Shown: positions 32,348-40,524 of the stretch, piece by piece
How positions within the stretch are numbered: position 1 is the first letter of the stretch
Layout: every line of letters begins with the position of its first letter
Source: Gordonia rubripertincta
GTDB lineage: Bacteria; Actinomycetota; Actinomycetes; Mycobacteriales; Mycobacteriaceae
Assembly: GCF_038024875.1 (NCBI RefSeq)
Contig: NZ_CP136136.1
Span: forward strand, 2,356,001 to 2,420,000
Reading direction: 5' to 3'
Length of the DNA: 64,000 bases
The notes under the pieces: generated by a model
Database searches by the model: none
Told to the model about the DNA's origin: nothing
Seen by the model: only the letters and a program-made list of their open reading frames with translations
Position numbers and translations under genes: made by a program

Positions 32348-32791
32348 GTGACCACCTCGAAGTCGTTGTCGGACCGCCGGGTCGAGGCACGGAACAGGCG
32401 AGTCGGCTATTCGGTGAGTGTCGCCGTGAACGTCGTCCTGCTGGTCGCCGTCGTCGGCTGGCCGGGCTGGGAGGCGGTCCCATTCCTCACCGACGACTTC
32501 CGGCAGATCGTCGGCTGGGTCGTTGCCGCGCTGGGCGCCGGGATCGTGAGCAACTCGGTCTACGCCGTCACCGACTCGCCGGCGATCCGCGCCGTCGGTG
32601 AACTGGTGGTCGACGCGATCGGGCTGGTCGCCCTCATCAGGCTGTGGCAGGTCTTCCCCTTCGACTTCGGCGACACCGACACCCCCTGGTCGACGGTGGT
32701 GCGCGTCGTCCTCGCCGTGGGCATCGCCGGCACCGCGATCGCGATGGTCGTCGTCATCGTGCAGACCGCTCTACGAAGGAGATCACCATGA
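32348..32791 (+). CDS. Four-helix membrane protein of unknown function
   Basis: A 147-residue protein with four predicted membrane helices (VSVAVNVVLLVAVVGW; IVGWVVAALGAGIVSNSVYAV; VGELVVDAIGLVALIRLW; VVRVVLAVGIAGTAIAMVVV). The family is not recognised. The GTG start at 32348 is the first plausible codon after the inverted repeat upstream. Its stop overlaps the start of the universal stress protein gene (ATGA), so the two are translationally coupled and probably share a stress role. Confidence 0.75.
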   Translation: MTTSKSLSDRRVEARNRRVGYSVSVAVNVVLLVAVVGWPGWEAVPFLTDDFRQIVGWVVAALGAGIVSNSVYAVTDSPAIRAVGELVVDAIGLVALIRLWQVFPFDFGDTDTPWSTVVRVVLAVGIAGTAIAMVVVIVQTALRRRSP

Positions 32792-33663
32792 CCGATTCGA
32801 CCGCACCGATCGTCGTCGGCGTCGACGGCTCCGACTGTGCACTGATGGCCGTCCGCTGGGCTGCGGCGGCCGCATCCCGCGAAAAGCGTCCGCTGCGTGT
32901 GCTGTCCGCGGTCGGCATCATCCCGGGGGCGTACGCGCCCACCGCGATGATGACGTCGGATGTCGTCGTCGAGGCGATGCAGTCCGATGCCCGGCGCGCG
33001 GTCGAGGCCGGGACGGCGGCGGCGAAGGAGACGGCGCCCGAGGTGCCGGTCGACGGCACGGTCGTCGGCGGTTCGCCGCTCCTCGCACTCCGGCACGCGT
33101 CCAGCGGGGCGCACCTCCTGGTCGTGGGTCGACGCGGTGTCGGCGGCGTCCGCGGACTGCTGCTCGGCTCCGTGAGCAACGACGCCGCGATCCATGCCGA
33201 ATGCCCGGTCGTCGTGGTGGGCGGCCCGTCGCCGACCGCTGGCCCCGTGGTGGTCGGCGTCGACGGTTCGCCGACCTCCACCGCCGCGATCGGCCACGCC
33301 TTCCGGCAGGCCGACCTGCTGCAGACGTCCCTGCTCGCGGTGCACACGTTCGGCGGCTTCTCCGGGACCGCGTTCTACGGTGACCAGCACCAGATCATCC
33401 GGCAGCTCCGGGACGAGGCGGAGGAACTGCTCGGCGAGCAGCTCGCCGGATATCCGGAGGACTATCCGGACGTCAAGATCGAGCGCCGTGTCGAGATCAA
33501 GTCTCCCGCCGACGCTCTCGTCGATGCCGCCGAGACCGCCCAGCTGGTCGTCGTGGGCACACGTGGCCGCGGCGGAATCCGCGGTCTCCTGCTGGGATCG
33601 ACCAGTCGGGCGGTCCTGCAGGTCGCGCAGTGCCCGGTGATGGTCACCCACACCGCCCCCTGA
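32788..33663 (+). CDS. Tandem-domain universal stress protein
   Basis: A cytoplasmic protein of 291 residues with two Usp domains. Each begins with a beta strand and Asp motif (IVVGVDGSD; VVVGVDGSP) and ends with the ATP-binding glycine pattern (VVGRRGVGGVRGLLLGSVS; VVGTRGRGGIRGLLLGSTS). Both glycine motifs look intact, so ATP binding is expected. In mycobacteria tandem Usp proteins are prominent DosR-regulon members induced by hypoxia. The ATG has GAAGGAG upstream and overlaps the previous stop. The flavodoxin-like gene follows 10 bases later. Confidence 0.93.
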   Translation: MTDSTAPIVVGVDGSDCALMAVRWAAAAASREKRPLRVLSAVGIIPGAYAPTAMMTSDVVVEAMQSDARRAVEAGTAAAKETAPEVPVDGTVVGGSPLLALRHASSGAHLLVVGRRGVGGVRGLLLGSVSNDAAIHAECPVVVVGGPSPTAGPVVVGVDGSPTSTAAIGHAFRQADLLQTSLLAVHTFGGFSGTAFYGDQHQIIRQLRDEAEELLGEQLAGYPEDYPDVKIERRVEIKSPADALVDAAETAQLVVVGTRGRGGIRGLLLGSTSRAVLQVAQCPVMVTHTAP

Positions 33664-33673
33664 TGCGGAGAAC

Positions 33674-34216
33674 GTGGTGACGGCGAAGCGCACCGTGGTC
33701 GCCTACGCGAGTGCGCACGGATCGACGGAGGAGATCGCGGACCGGATCGCCGACGGCCTGCGTGCCGGTGGAGCCACGGTCCAACTGTGCGATCTCACCG
33801 CCGCCGGTCCGCCGGACCACACCGCCCTCGGCGCCGACCATCTCGTCATCGGCAGTGCGATCCACAACGGGCAGTGGCTGCCCGAGGCCGAGCGGTTCGC
33901 CGAGATGGTGTCGAACGAACGCGACGGCCCCGTGTGGGCGTTCTCGGTCTCCTCGGTCGGAGCGACCTCCACCTTCCTGTCGCCCCGGATGGCCGGCTTC
34001 CTCCGATCGCACACGCCGCTGCCACGCGCTGTCGCGGCGATCGAGGAGAAGGGGGTCCTGCGCTCGCACCGGGCCTTCGCCGGCGCCATCGGCAAGGGGT
34101 ACTGGCCGGGGTTCGGGCGAATCCTGTTCCGTCTCATGGGTGGTCGCTACGGTGATGCCCGCGACTGGGACGACATCGAGCACTGGACCCGACAGATCGT
34201 CGACGACGGCGGCTGA
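33674..34216 (+). CDS. Flavodoxin-domain protein
   Basis: A 180-residue FMN-binding flavodoxin-fold protein. The phosphate-binding loop is YASAHGSTEEIADRI (about residues 11-25), with later FMN-contact segments HLVIGSAIHNGQWLPEAERF and VWAFSVSSVGATSTF. It resembles HemG-type protoporphyrinogen oxidase and related menaquinone-dependent flavodoxins, but the true partner is unknown. GTG codons at 33674 and 33677 are both possible starts behind GGAGA. It belongs to the operon of the universal stress protein. Confidence 0.85.
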   Translation: MVTAKRTVVAYASAHGSTEEIADRIADGLRAGGATVQLCDLTAAGPPDHTALGADHLVIGSAIHNGQWLPEAERFAEMVSNERDGPVWAFSVSSVGATSTFLSPRMAGFLRSHTPLPRAVAAIEEKGVLRSHRAFAGAIGKGYWPGFGRILFRLMGGRYGDARDWDDIEHWTRQIVDDGG

Positions 34217-34227
34217 GTCGCGTCGGA

Positions 34228-34773
34228 TCACACCGGCCGCCACCACGACCCGTCTGGTTCGCCGGGCGTACCGTCCAGCAGCGATTCCCGCGTGCTGTCG
34301 CCGACGACGTGGAACCGGATGGAGTCCCGTCGACTCACGATCATGAGCGGCCACCAGAGGGCACGCACGTAGTCGATCGCGCTGTCGTAGCCGTCCCACT
34401 CGTAGATGCCCCGGTACACGTGGTTGGCGTCGGCCGTCATCCACAGTTTGGTCACGAATCCGTCGAAACCGGCGAACAAGACGGTGTTGCAGACACTTTC
34501 GAGCCGGAACAGCCGATGCGCGACCCGGTTGCCGCCCACCCAGCGCAACCGGAACGCGACGATGAGGCTGACCGGTTCGGTGACCGGGCCGTTGTCGTGA
34601 ACGGTCTCCCGGTAGACGGTGGCCTGCGTTCCGTCGGCGAAGGCGATGACGCGACCGAGGTTCGTCGACGGTTGATGCAGTCGCCGCTGCCGAAGCGACC
34701 TCGCGACGTCCACCAGGCATCGTCCGACGGCGGCGAACGCCTGCGGCCATGGGAGCGGTTGTGGGGTGGACAT
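34228..34773 (-). CDS. Conserved hypothetical protein
   Basis: An unrecognised 181-residue protein, convergent with the flavodoxin gene (11-base gap) and divergent from PEP synthase. It is soluble, with aromatic-rich segments (FRLRWVGGNRVAHRLFRLES, IYEWDGYDSAIDYVRALWWP, DGSWWRPV). The ATG at 34773 starts MSTPQPLPWPQAF; the longer frame begins further upstream without better support. No catalytic motif is evident. Similar proteins occur beside stress genes in mycobacteria, but I cannot name the family. Confidence 0.7.
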   Translation of the reverse strand: MSTPQPLPWPQAFAAVGRCLVDVARSLRQRRLHQPSTNLGRVIAFADGTQATVYRETVHDNGPVTEPVSLIVAFRLRWVGGNRVAHRLFRLESVCNTVLFAGFDGFVTKLWMTADANHVYRGIYEWDGYDSAIDYVRALWWPLMIVSRRDSIRFHVVGDSTRESLLDGTPGEPDGSWWRPV

Positions 34774-34923
34774 CTTCTGCACCGTCTTCTCGCCGACGTC
34801 TCCGCGAAGACCCGACACAGAACATTCGACGCCACGAACGCACCACGACGAAGAGACCTTGGTCACCACGGTCGTCGCCGTTGGTCACTAGGGTTCGCGC
34901 CGCGAGAAGAGAATCGTGAGCGT

Positions 34924-37236
34924 ATGAGGCATGTACTGACCTTCGCCGAGCTGGGACTCGAGCAGATGATGGTGGTCGGCGGCAAAGCCGCGAACCTGGG
35001 GGAACTCGTCACGGCCGGGCTGCCGGTACCTGACGGTTTCGCGCTGACCGCCGACGCGTTCGCGGAGTCGATGCGGGACGGCGGGGTGTACGACGACCTG
35101 GCCGCCACCCACCGCGAGGCCCTGTCGGCGGTCGGTGACGATGCCCGGCTCGCCGACCTGAGCCACCGGATGGCCGAGATGGTGACGAAGGTCGGCATCA
35201 CCCCGCGGGTCGTCGACGAGGCGCTCGCCGCATACCGGGACCTCGACACCGGTTCCGAAGCGCACGGGGCCGACGCGAACGGGCCCGGCGCCAACGTGGC
35301 GGTGCGATCGTCGGCGGTCGGGGAGGACGGCAAGGACGCATCGTTCGCGGGCATGAACGCGTCGTTCACCAATGTCGGTTCCGCCGACGAACTCCTGGGC
35401 GCGATCGTGCGGTGCTGGGCGTCGCTGTTCTCCCCTCGGGTCGTCTCCTATCGAGCCGAGAAGGGGTTGTCGTCGGATCCGCTCATGGCGGTGGTGGTGC
35501 AGAAGATGGTGGCGTCGGAGGTCGCCGGGATCGTCTTCACCGCCGACCCCGTGACCGGCGACCGCGACCATCTCGTCGTCGAGGCCGTCGAAGGGCTCGG
35601 CGAGGCGGTGGTGTCCGGTGCGGTCACCCCCGACACCTTCCTGGTGGCGAGGACGGACTGTTCGGTTCTCGAGACCAGCATGGGCAACCAGGAGTTCCGG
35701 ATCGTGCGGGGCAGCGACGGCCACGACCGCCGTGAGCCGGTGGCGCCGGGGAGGACCACGCCGGTCATCGACACCACGACCGTCCAGACGATCGCGCGGA
35801 TGGCACTGCGGGCCGAACGGCACTATGCGCGCCCGCAGGACATGGAGTGGGCCATCGACCCGCAGCACCGGATCTGGATCGTCCAGTCCCGGCCGATCAC
35901 CACCGGGGTGGAGGCCCAGGACGAATCGCCCAAGCAGGTCCTGGTGCGCGGTCTCGCCGCCGCCCCGGGCATCGCGAGCGGTGAGGTCCGCGTCCTGCAT
36001 TCGCCGCGCGACGGGCACGAACTCGTCGACGGCGAGGTGCTCGTCGCGCCGATGACCGACCCCGACTGGCTGCCGACCATCCGCCGCGCCTCGGCCGTGG
36101 TCACCGACCGCGGTGGCATCACCTGTCACGCGGCGATCGTCGCCCGCGAGGTCGGCGTCCCGTGCATCGTCGGAACCCGAACGGGCACCAAGGTTCTCAC
36201 GGCCGGATCGGTGGTGACCGTCGACGGTGGGTCCGGTGAGGTCAGGTCCGGTCGCGTCGCCCCGCAGCGGGCGACGGTCTCCGAGGCCCCGGCATCATCC
36301 CCGTCCCAGGGGCAACCTGCCGTGGTGACGGCGACCAAGGTGTACGTCAACCTCGGGTCGCCCGAGCATGCCGCCGAGGTCGGCGCGACCGACATCGACG
36401 GCGTGGGTCTGCTCCGCGCCGAGTTCATGCTCACCGAGGCGCTGGCGGGGCGTCACCCGCGCGCGGTCATCGCCGCCGGCGAGACCGAGGCGGCCGTCTC
36501 GGCCATGGCGGACGCGCTGGGACGCATCGCGGGACCGTTCGGCACCCGGCCGGTGGTGTACCGGACAACCGACCTGCGCACCAACGAGTTCCGCGGACTC
36601 GAGGGCGGAGCGGAGTTCGAACCAGAGGAACGCAACCCGATGATCGGCTTCCGCGGCTGCTATCGCTACGTCTCGGAACCCGAGGTTTTCCGGCTCGAAC
36701 TCACGGCGCTTGCGCGGGCCCGGGAGACGCACCCCAACCTGCACGTGATGCTGCCCTTCGTCCGGACCCGCTGGGAGCTCGAACGCTGCCTGGAACTCAT
36801 CGACGAGAGTCCGCTCGGCCGCCAGCGCGGCCTGCATCGCTGGGTGATGGCCGAGGTGCCGTCGGTGATGTACTGGCTCCCCGAATACGTCAAGGCCGGC
36901 ATCGACGGGGTGTCGATCGGCAGCAACGACCTCACCCAGCTGATCCTCGGCGTCGACCGCGATTCCGAATCCTGCGCCGAACTGTTCGACGGCAGCGTCC
37001 CGGCCGTCCTCGACGCGATCGCGACGATCATCTCCACTGCCCGCCGCTGCGGCATCACCTCGTCGCTGTGCGGGCAGGCGCCGTCGACCAACCCGGATTT
37101 CGCCGAACGCCTCGTGCGGATGGGGATCACTTCCGTGTCGGTGAATCCCGACGCCATCGCCACCACTCGGGTGCACGTCGCCCGGGCCGAACAGCGACTG
37201 CTCGTCGAGGCCGTTCTCGACAGACCGGGGCGGTAG
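34924..37236 (+). CDS. ppsA: Phosphoenolpyruvate synthase
   Basis: Makes phosphoenolpyruvate from pyruvate, ATP and water for gluconeogenesis; 770 residues, normal length. An N-terminal ATP-grasp region starts with VVGGKAANLGELVTAGLPVP and includes VAVRSSAVGEDGKDASFAG. The phosphohistidine domain has RGGITCHAAIVAREVG with the catalytic His at 402. The C-terminal PEP/pyruvate barrel has GLLRAEFML, GSNDLTQLILGVDRDS and the catalytic Cys at 716 (SSLCGQAPS). The ATG at 34924 matches the family N-terminus. In mycobacteria a homologue is hypoxia-responsive, consistent with the Usp/flavodoxin neighbours. The 150-base upstream gap contains GACC-TT-GGTC (34855-34864), a possible operator. Confidence 0.93.
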   Translation: MRHVLTFAELGLEQMMVVGGKAANLGELVTAGLPVPDGFALTADAFAESMRDGGVYDDLAATHREALSAVGDDARLADLSHRMAEMVTKVGITPRVVDEALAAYRDLDTGSEAHGADANGPGANVAVRSSAVGEDGKDASFAGMNASFTNVGSADELLGAIVRCWASLFSPRVVSYRAEKGLSSDPLMAVVVQKMVASEVAGIVFTADPVTGDRDHLVVEAVEGLGEAVVSGAVTPDTFLVARTDCSVLETSMGNQEFRIVRGSDGHDRREPVAPGRTTPVIDTTTVQTIARMALRAERHYARPQDMEWAIDPQHRIWIVQSRPITTGVEAQDESPKQVLVRGLAAAPGIASGEVRVLHSPRDGHELVDGEVLVAPMTDPDWLPTIRRASAVVTDRGGITCHAAIVAREVGVPCIVGTRTGTKVLTAGSVVTVDGGSGEVRSGRVAPQRATVSEAPASSPSQGQPAVVTATKVYVNLGSPEHAAEVGATDIDGVGLLRAEFMLTEALAGRHPRAVIAAGETEAAVSAMADALGRIAGPFGTRPVVYRTTDLRTNEFRGLEGGAEFEPEERNPMIGFRGCYRYVSEPEVFRLELTALARARETHPNLHVMLPFVRTRWELERCLELIDESPLGRQRGLHRWVMAEVPSVMYWLPEYVKAGIDGVSIGSNDLTQLILGVDRDSESCAELFDGSVPAVLDAIATIISTARRCGITSSLCGQAPSTNPDFAERLVRMGITSVSVNPDAIATTRVHVARAEQRLLVEAVLDRPGR

Positions 37237-37392
37237 ACCTCGACGGGTCGTTCGGCGCAGTTGGAGGCATTGCGACCCTGTTGTCGGCGGCTCGTGAGGA
37301 GGATCGTGTACCTCACCGGCGCGTGAGCAGGCCGACGTGCCCGATTTCGTCTGCCCCGCGCGGCGGTCTCCTGAGCGAAGGGAGGATGGCAG

Positions 37393-37776
37393 ATGAGAGC
37401 TGTTGAGCGCGCCGCCATTCGTGTCCACATCCTGGGTATCGGCCTGAACGGAGACGCGTCAGACCATCTGATACTCGACGAACTCCAGCGCCGCGGTTAT
37501 CGCGTCCGGCCGGGTGAGCTCCGGTCGGTGCTCGACGAACTCGTCGGGCGGGGGCTCGTCGGCGTCTGTGAGGCGCCGGCGGGGTATCCGGGGCGTCGGA
37601 CCTACGAGACCACCCCGGCCGGCCGGATGTCCTGGGCGGAGGAATGCCGGGCCCTGAGCAAACTCACGCACGAGGTGTTCGGGACCCGTCTACCTCCGCT
37701 GCCGCCGCATGTCGGCATCGACGACTCGCAGGCCTGGTTGTCGACACGGGACCTCGAGGACGCCGAGGACAGCTGA
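37393..37776 (+). CDS. PadR-like winged-helix regulator
   Basis: A 127-residue protein with a winged-helix DNA-binding pattern: SDHLILDELQRRGYRVRPGE as helices 1-2, LRSVLDELVGRGLVGVCEAP as recognition helix, and a wing in RRTYETTPAG. A short C-terminal part may mediate dimerisation. PadR-type repressors respond to phenolics or stress. The ATG has GGGAGGA upstream. It may regulate the flanking dormancy-type genes. The 156-base gap before it holds no clear operator. Confidence 0.65.
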   Translation: MRAVERAAIRVHILGIGLNGDASDHLILDELQRRGYRVRPGELRSVLDELVGRGLVGVCEAPAGYPGRRTYETTPAGRMSWAEECRALSKLTHEVFGTRLPPLPPHVGIDDSQAWLSTRDLEDAEDS

Positions 37777-37796
37777 GCAGGACGGTCCGGGGAATC

Positions 37797-38357
37797 TCAC
37801 CGGTGGCTGTCGATGTCGAACTCGCGCCACTCGGCCTCCCACCGCCGCATCCGATGCCGGTCGGCGGCCGCCCGGACCAGCAGGACCAGGCCCCACCAGC
37901 CCATCGCGGTCAGCATCACGACGCCGAGCCCGGCCATGACACCCTCGACGACGGCATCGGTGTGGGTGACCGGCGGGTCTGCCACATGTTGCTCGTCGTC
38001 GAGCCAGATGATGCGGACCCGGCCGATTCGGTCGTGCCGCTCGGCGTCCACCTCGGCGGTCAGGCGGGCGCCGTCGGGCCGTCGCCACGCGACGACCGTC
38101 GGATCGTCGTCCTGCCGAGGTGTCCCGATGACGGTGGCACTCACCGAGTGGCGCGGTCCCTGGACCTCCGCGACCGCCTTGTGTGCCGCGTAGGTGTTGC
38201 CGCCGATGGTCAGGGAGACGAGCAGGCCCGCCAGCGCCGACACGAGCAGCGCCACGAGCACGAGCGATTCGAGCCGGTCCATCGGTCTGACGAGCCGGTT
38301 CGACGAGGCGTGCATGAGGCGCCAGCTGTGCAACTCACGGGAGAGGAAGCGCAGCAT
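37797..38357 (-). CDS. Rv1733c-like membrane protein
   Basis: A 186-residue membrane protein with two helices (ESLVLVALLVSALAGLLVSL and VMAGLGVVMLTAMGWWGLVL) and an extracytoplasmic domain between them (SVSATVIGTPRQDDDPTVVA, GRVRIIWLDDEQHVADPP). This layout is that of the Rv1733c family, a DosR-regulon antigen in M. tuberculosis; function unknown. The ATG at 38357 has GGAGGG upstream. It is convergent with the PadR-like gene (20-base gap). Its presence beside Usp, flavodoxin and PEP synthase strengthens the idea of a dormancy gene cluster. Confidence 0.78.
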   Translation of the reverse strand: MLRFLSRELHSWRLMHASSNRLVRPMDRLESLVLVALLVSALAGLLVSLTIGGNTYAAHKAVAEVQGPRHSVSATVIGTPRQDDDPTVVAWRRPDGARLTAEVDAERHDRIGRVRIIWLDDEQHVADPPVTHTDAVVEGVMAGLGVVMLTAMGWWGLVLLVRAAADRHRMRRWEAEWREFDIDSHR

Positions 38358-38410
38358 GAAGAGTCCCTCCGTCGAAGCCCTCTGATTTGAGTGAAACCCG
38401 TCGGGCGCGC

Positions 38411-38452
38411 AAAGGGAAGGGTCTTCCGTCGCGGATTGTCCGCGACCCCTTT
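38411..38452. promoter_or_regulatory. Extended hairpin in the divergent gap before the 38.6-kb gene
   Basis: GTCGCGGA (38428-38435) and TCCGCGAC (38439-38446) form a perfect 8-base stem with a TTG loop. Outer arms AAAGGG (38411-38416) and CCCTTT (38447-38452) can extend it with a bulge. It lies in the 260-base gap between the leftward Rv1733c-like gene and the rightward gene at 38618. It could be an operator or a structured leader element; no T-run follows. Confidence 0.4.
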
Positions 38453-38617
38453 CTTCGTCATCAGTCGTTCGACTCATACTTTTCCGTAGTTCGGGCTATG
38501 GTGATCGTGCGCTTCGTTAACGGCATCGAAGGGGGTGCTCGGAGCGTAGGGGGTCAACACCGGGGTGGGCAGATTCCACACCGGAGCGTTTGTGGTCTAC
38601 GTGTGTGGAGGGCTCAG

Positions 38618-39355
38618 TTGACCAGTACTCTTTCGGCGCGCGCATCTAAGCGAAGCACCAGAAAATTTCTCGAACCGTCGGCAATCGCCGAGGCCATCGC
38701 CATCGAGCAGCACATCGTGTTGTCCGGATATCAGGCGCTGACCCATTATTCGTCGACTTTCGGCCTGACCGAACACCTGGTCCGGGAGATCGACGACGCG
38801 GCGGGACGCCATCAGGCGATCGTCTCCCGGTTGCGGCGGATGCATGCGGATGCTCTTGCCGCAGAGACCATTTCGTCCGCACATCAGGAGGCGCTGGCTG
38901 CGCTGGGGCTTCTCGAGCCCAGCCGGGCCGAGGCCGTCGGCGTCACGCCGCCGCGGCCGGTGCAGGTGTGCCACGTCATCCAGTCGCACCCGGCTCGCCT
39001 CGGGGATCCGGCCTCGCGGGCGATCGTCTCGCTGGCCTTCCTGCTCGTCGCGGTGCATGCGCTGACCGATCCGACGAACTGCGGAACCGCCTCTCCCTCA
39101 CTCAATCTCGTGCCACCGCCGCTGCACCGCGACCGTGCGCTGCTCGAGAAGGTGCTCGTCCACGCGGTGGCTGCCTTCGACGAGGCGTCGATCGCGGAGC
39201 TGACCGGGTACATCTCGGAGGCCAGTGCGTCGTTTGCCGGCTGGTCGACCGAGACCCAGCGCGGCTTGTCGGTGCTGCGGTACAACCCGCATTCGTTGCG
39301 CACGTCGTGTCAGAGCGTGGGCCTCAGGGAGATCGACGTCCGCATCGCCGGCTGA
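38618..39355 (+). CDS. Hypothetical protein, mostly helical
   Basis: A 245-residue protein of no recognised family. The TTG start at 38618 is chosen because GGAGGG lies six bases upstream; GTG at 38603 is an alternative, and the longer frame from 38387 has no support. Helical sequence dominates (FLEPSAIAEAIAIEQHIVLS, REIDDAAGRHQAIVSRLRRM), with a hydrophobic patch (SRAIVSLAFLLVAVHALTD) that could be a buried or membrane helix. It contains several Cys (QVCHVIQS, TNCGTAS, TSCQSVG). It precedes dinB2 by 40 bases on the same strand. Confidence 0.65.
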   Translation: MTSTLSARASKRSTRKFLEPSAIAEAIAIEQHIVLSGYQALTHYSSTFGLTEHLVREIDDAAGRHQAIVSRLRRMHADALAAETISSAHQEALAALGLLEPSRAEAVGVTPPRPVQVCHVIQSHPARLGDPASRAIVSLAFLLVAVHALTDPTNCGTASPSLNLVPPPLHRDRALLEKVLVHAVAAFDEASIAELTGYISEASASFAGWSTETQRGLSVLRYNPHSLRTSCQSVGLREIDVRIAG

Positions 39356-39395
39356 CTGCGGCGTCTGACAGTCGGTCCGTGGTTACCCTGGCGGG

Positions 39396-40520
39396 GTGAC
39401 CACGTCGGTTTCGCAACGCTACCGGTGGCTGTTGCACGTCGACCTCGACCAGTTCCAGGTCTCGGTCGAGCGACTGCGCAGTCCGGAGCTCGTCGGTGTC
39501 CCGGTCATCGTCGGCGGCAACGGCGATCCGACCGAGGCCCGCAAGGTCGTGACCTGCGCGTCCTATGAGGCGCGGGACGTCGGCGTGCGGGCGGGGATGC
39601 CGCTGCGTGCGGCCTACAAGAAGCTGCCCGACGCGGTGTACCTCCCCCTGGACATGGGGGCGTACGACGCCGCGTCGGCCGACGTCATGGACGTGCTGCG
39701 CGGAACCGGTCACCCCGTCGAGGTGTGGGGCTGGGACGAGGCGTACCTCGGCGTCAGTGTGCGGGGCGCCGAGGTCGAGCCGTTCGACGATGCCGCCATC
39801 GTCGACTTCGCCGAACGGGTCCGGCACGACATCCTCGACCGGTGCGGCCTGACCAGCTGCGTCGGCATCAGCGACAACAAGCAGCGGGCCAAGATGGCCA
39901 CGGGTTTCGCCAAGCGGCCGCCCGGCGCCACACCCGACGACGCCGTCGGCGCGCCGCGCGTGTTCCTGCTCGACGACCGCAACTGGCTGGACCTGATGGG
40001 GGAGAGGCCGACTCGCGACCTGTGGAGCGTCGGGCCGAAGACGTCGGCCAAGCTCGCCGCCAACGGTGTCGCGACCGTCAACGACCTCATCGCGACACCC
40101 CGAGACGACCTGATCGCAACCTTCGGTCCGCACCAGGGAAATTGGTTGTACGTGCTGTGCCGCGGCGGTGGTGATTCGACGATCACCTCCGAACCGTGGC
40201 TCGCCCGGTCGCACTCCAAGTCGCGGACCTTCGCCACCGACATCGCGGAACAGTCCGAGATGCGCACCGCGGCTGCCGAACTGCTGCGTGAGCTGCTCGA
40301 CCAGGTGGTCGCCGAGGAACGCCTACCGTTCCGCGTCGCGGTGACCGTCCGGACCACGACCTTCTACACGCGCACCAAGTCCCGGAAACTCCCTGCGCCG
40401 AGTCTCGACTTCGATCAGCTCGAAGCGGTGGTCGCCGACCTGCTCACCAAGTTCGAGATCGATCGCCCGGTCCGTCTCCTCGGCGTGCGCCTCGACCTGG
40501 TGACCGACGAGGAGAACTGA
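39396..40520 (+). CDS. dinB2: Y-family DNA polymerase IV, DinB2-like
   Basis: Low-fidelity translesion polymerase, 374 residues. Metal-binding Asp16 and Asp18 are in HVDLDQFQVSVE, and Asp114-Glu115 in WGWDEAYLGV. The palm/finger motifs KVVTCASYEARDVGVRAGMP and CVGISDNKQRAKMATGFAK are intact, and a helix-hairpin-helix region (WSVGPKTSAKLAANGVATVN) follows. The DLDQF motif and overall sequence match mycobacterial DinB2 rather than DinB1. The position equivalent to the steric gate (Phe13 of Escherichia coli DinB) is Gln21. The GTG start directly follows the upstream gene. No SOS box is visible upstream. Confidence 0.92.
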   Translation: MTTSVSQRYRWLLHVDLDQFQVSVERLRSPELVGVPVIVGGNGDPTEARKVVTCASYEARDVGVRAGMPLRAAYKKLPDAVYLPLDMGAYDAASADVMDVLRGTGHPVEVWGWDEAYLGVSVRGAEVEPFDDAAIVDFAERVRHDILDRCGLTSCVGISDNKQRAKMATGFAKRPPGATPDDAVGAPRVFLLDDRNWLDLMGERPTRDLWSVGPKTSAKLAANGVATVNDLIATPRDDLIATFGPHQGNWLYVLCRGGGDSTITSEPWLARSHSKSRTFATDIAEQSEMRTAAAELLRELLDQVVAEERLPFRVAVTVRTTTFYTRTKSRKLPAPSLDFDQLEAVVADLLTKFEIDRPVRLLGVRLDLVTDEEN

Positions 40521-40524
40521 CTGG

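Noticed and set aside
30252..32483. A 743-residue antisense frame over the Hsp70-like gene
   Set aside because: Arg/Gly/Asp-rich shadow frame; the forward gene has clear ATPase motifs and a ribosome binding site.
34855..34864. GACC-TT-GGTC before PEP synthase as a DosR box
   Set aside because: It is a short palindrome without the flanking G-rich/C-rich halves of the DosR consensus; kept only as a possible operator in the gene entry.
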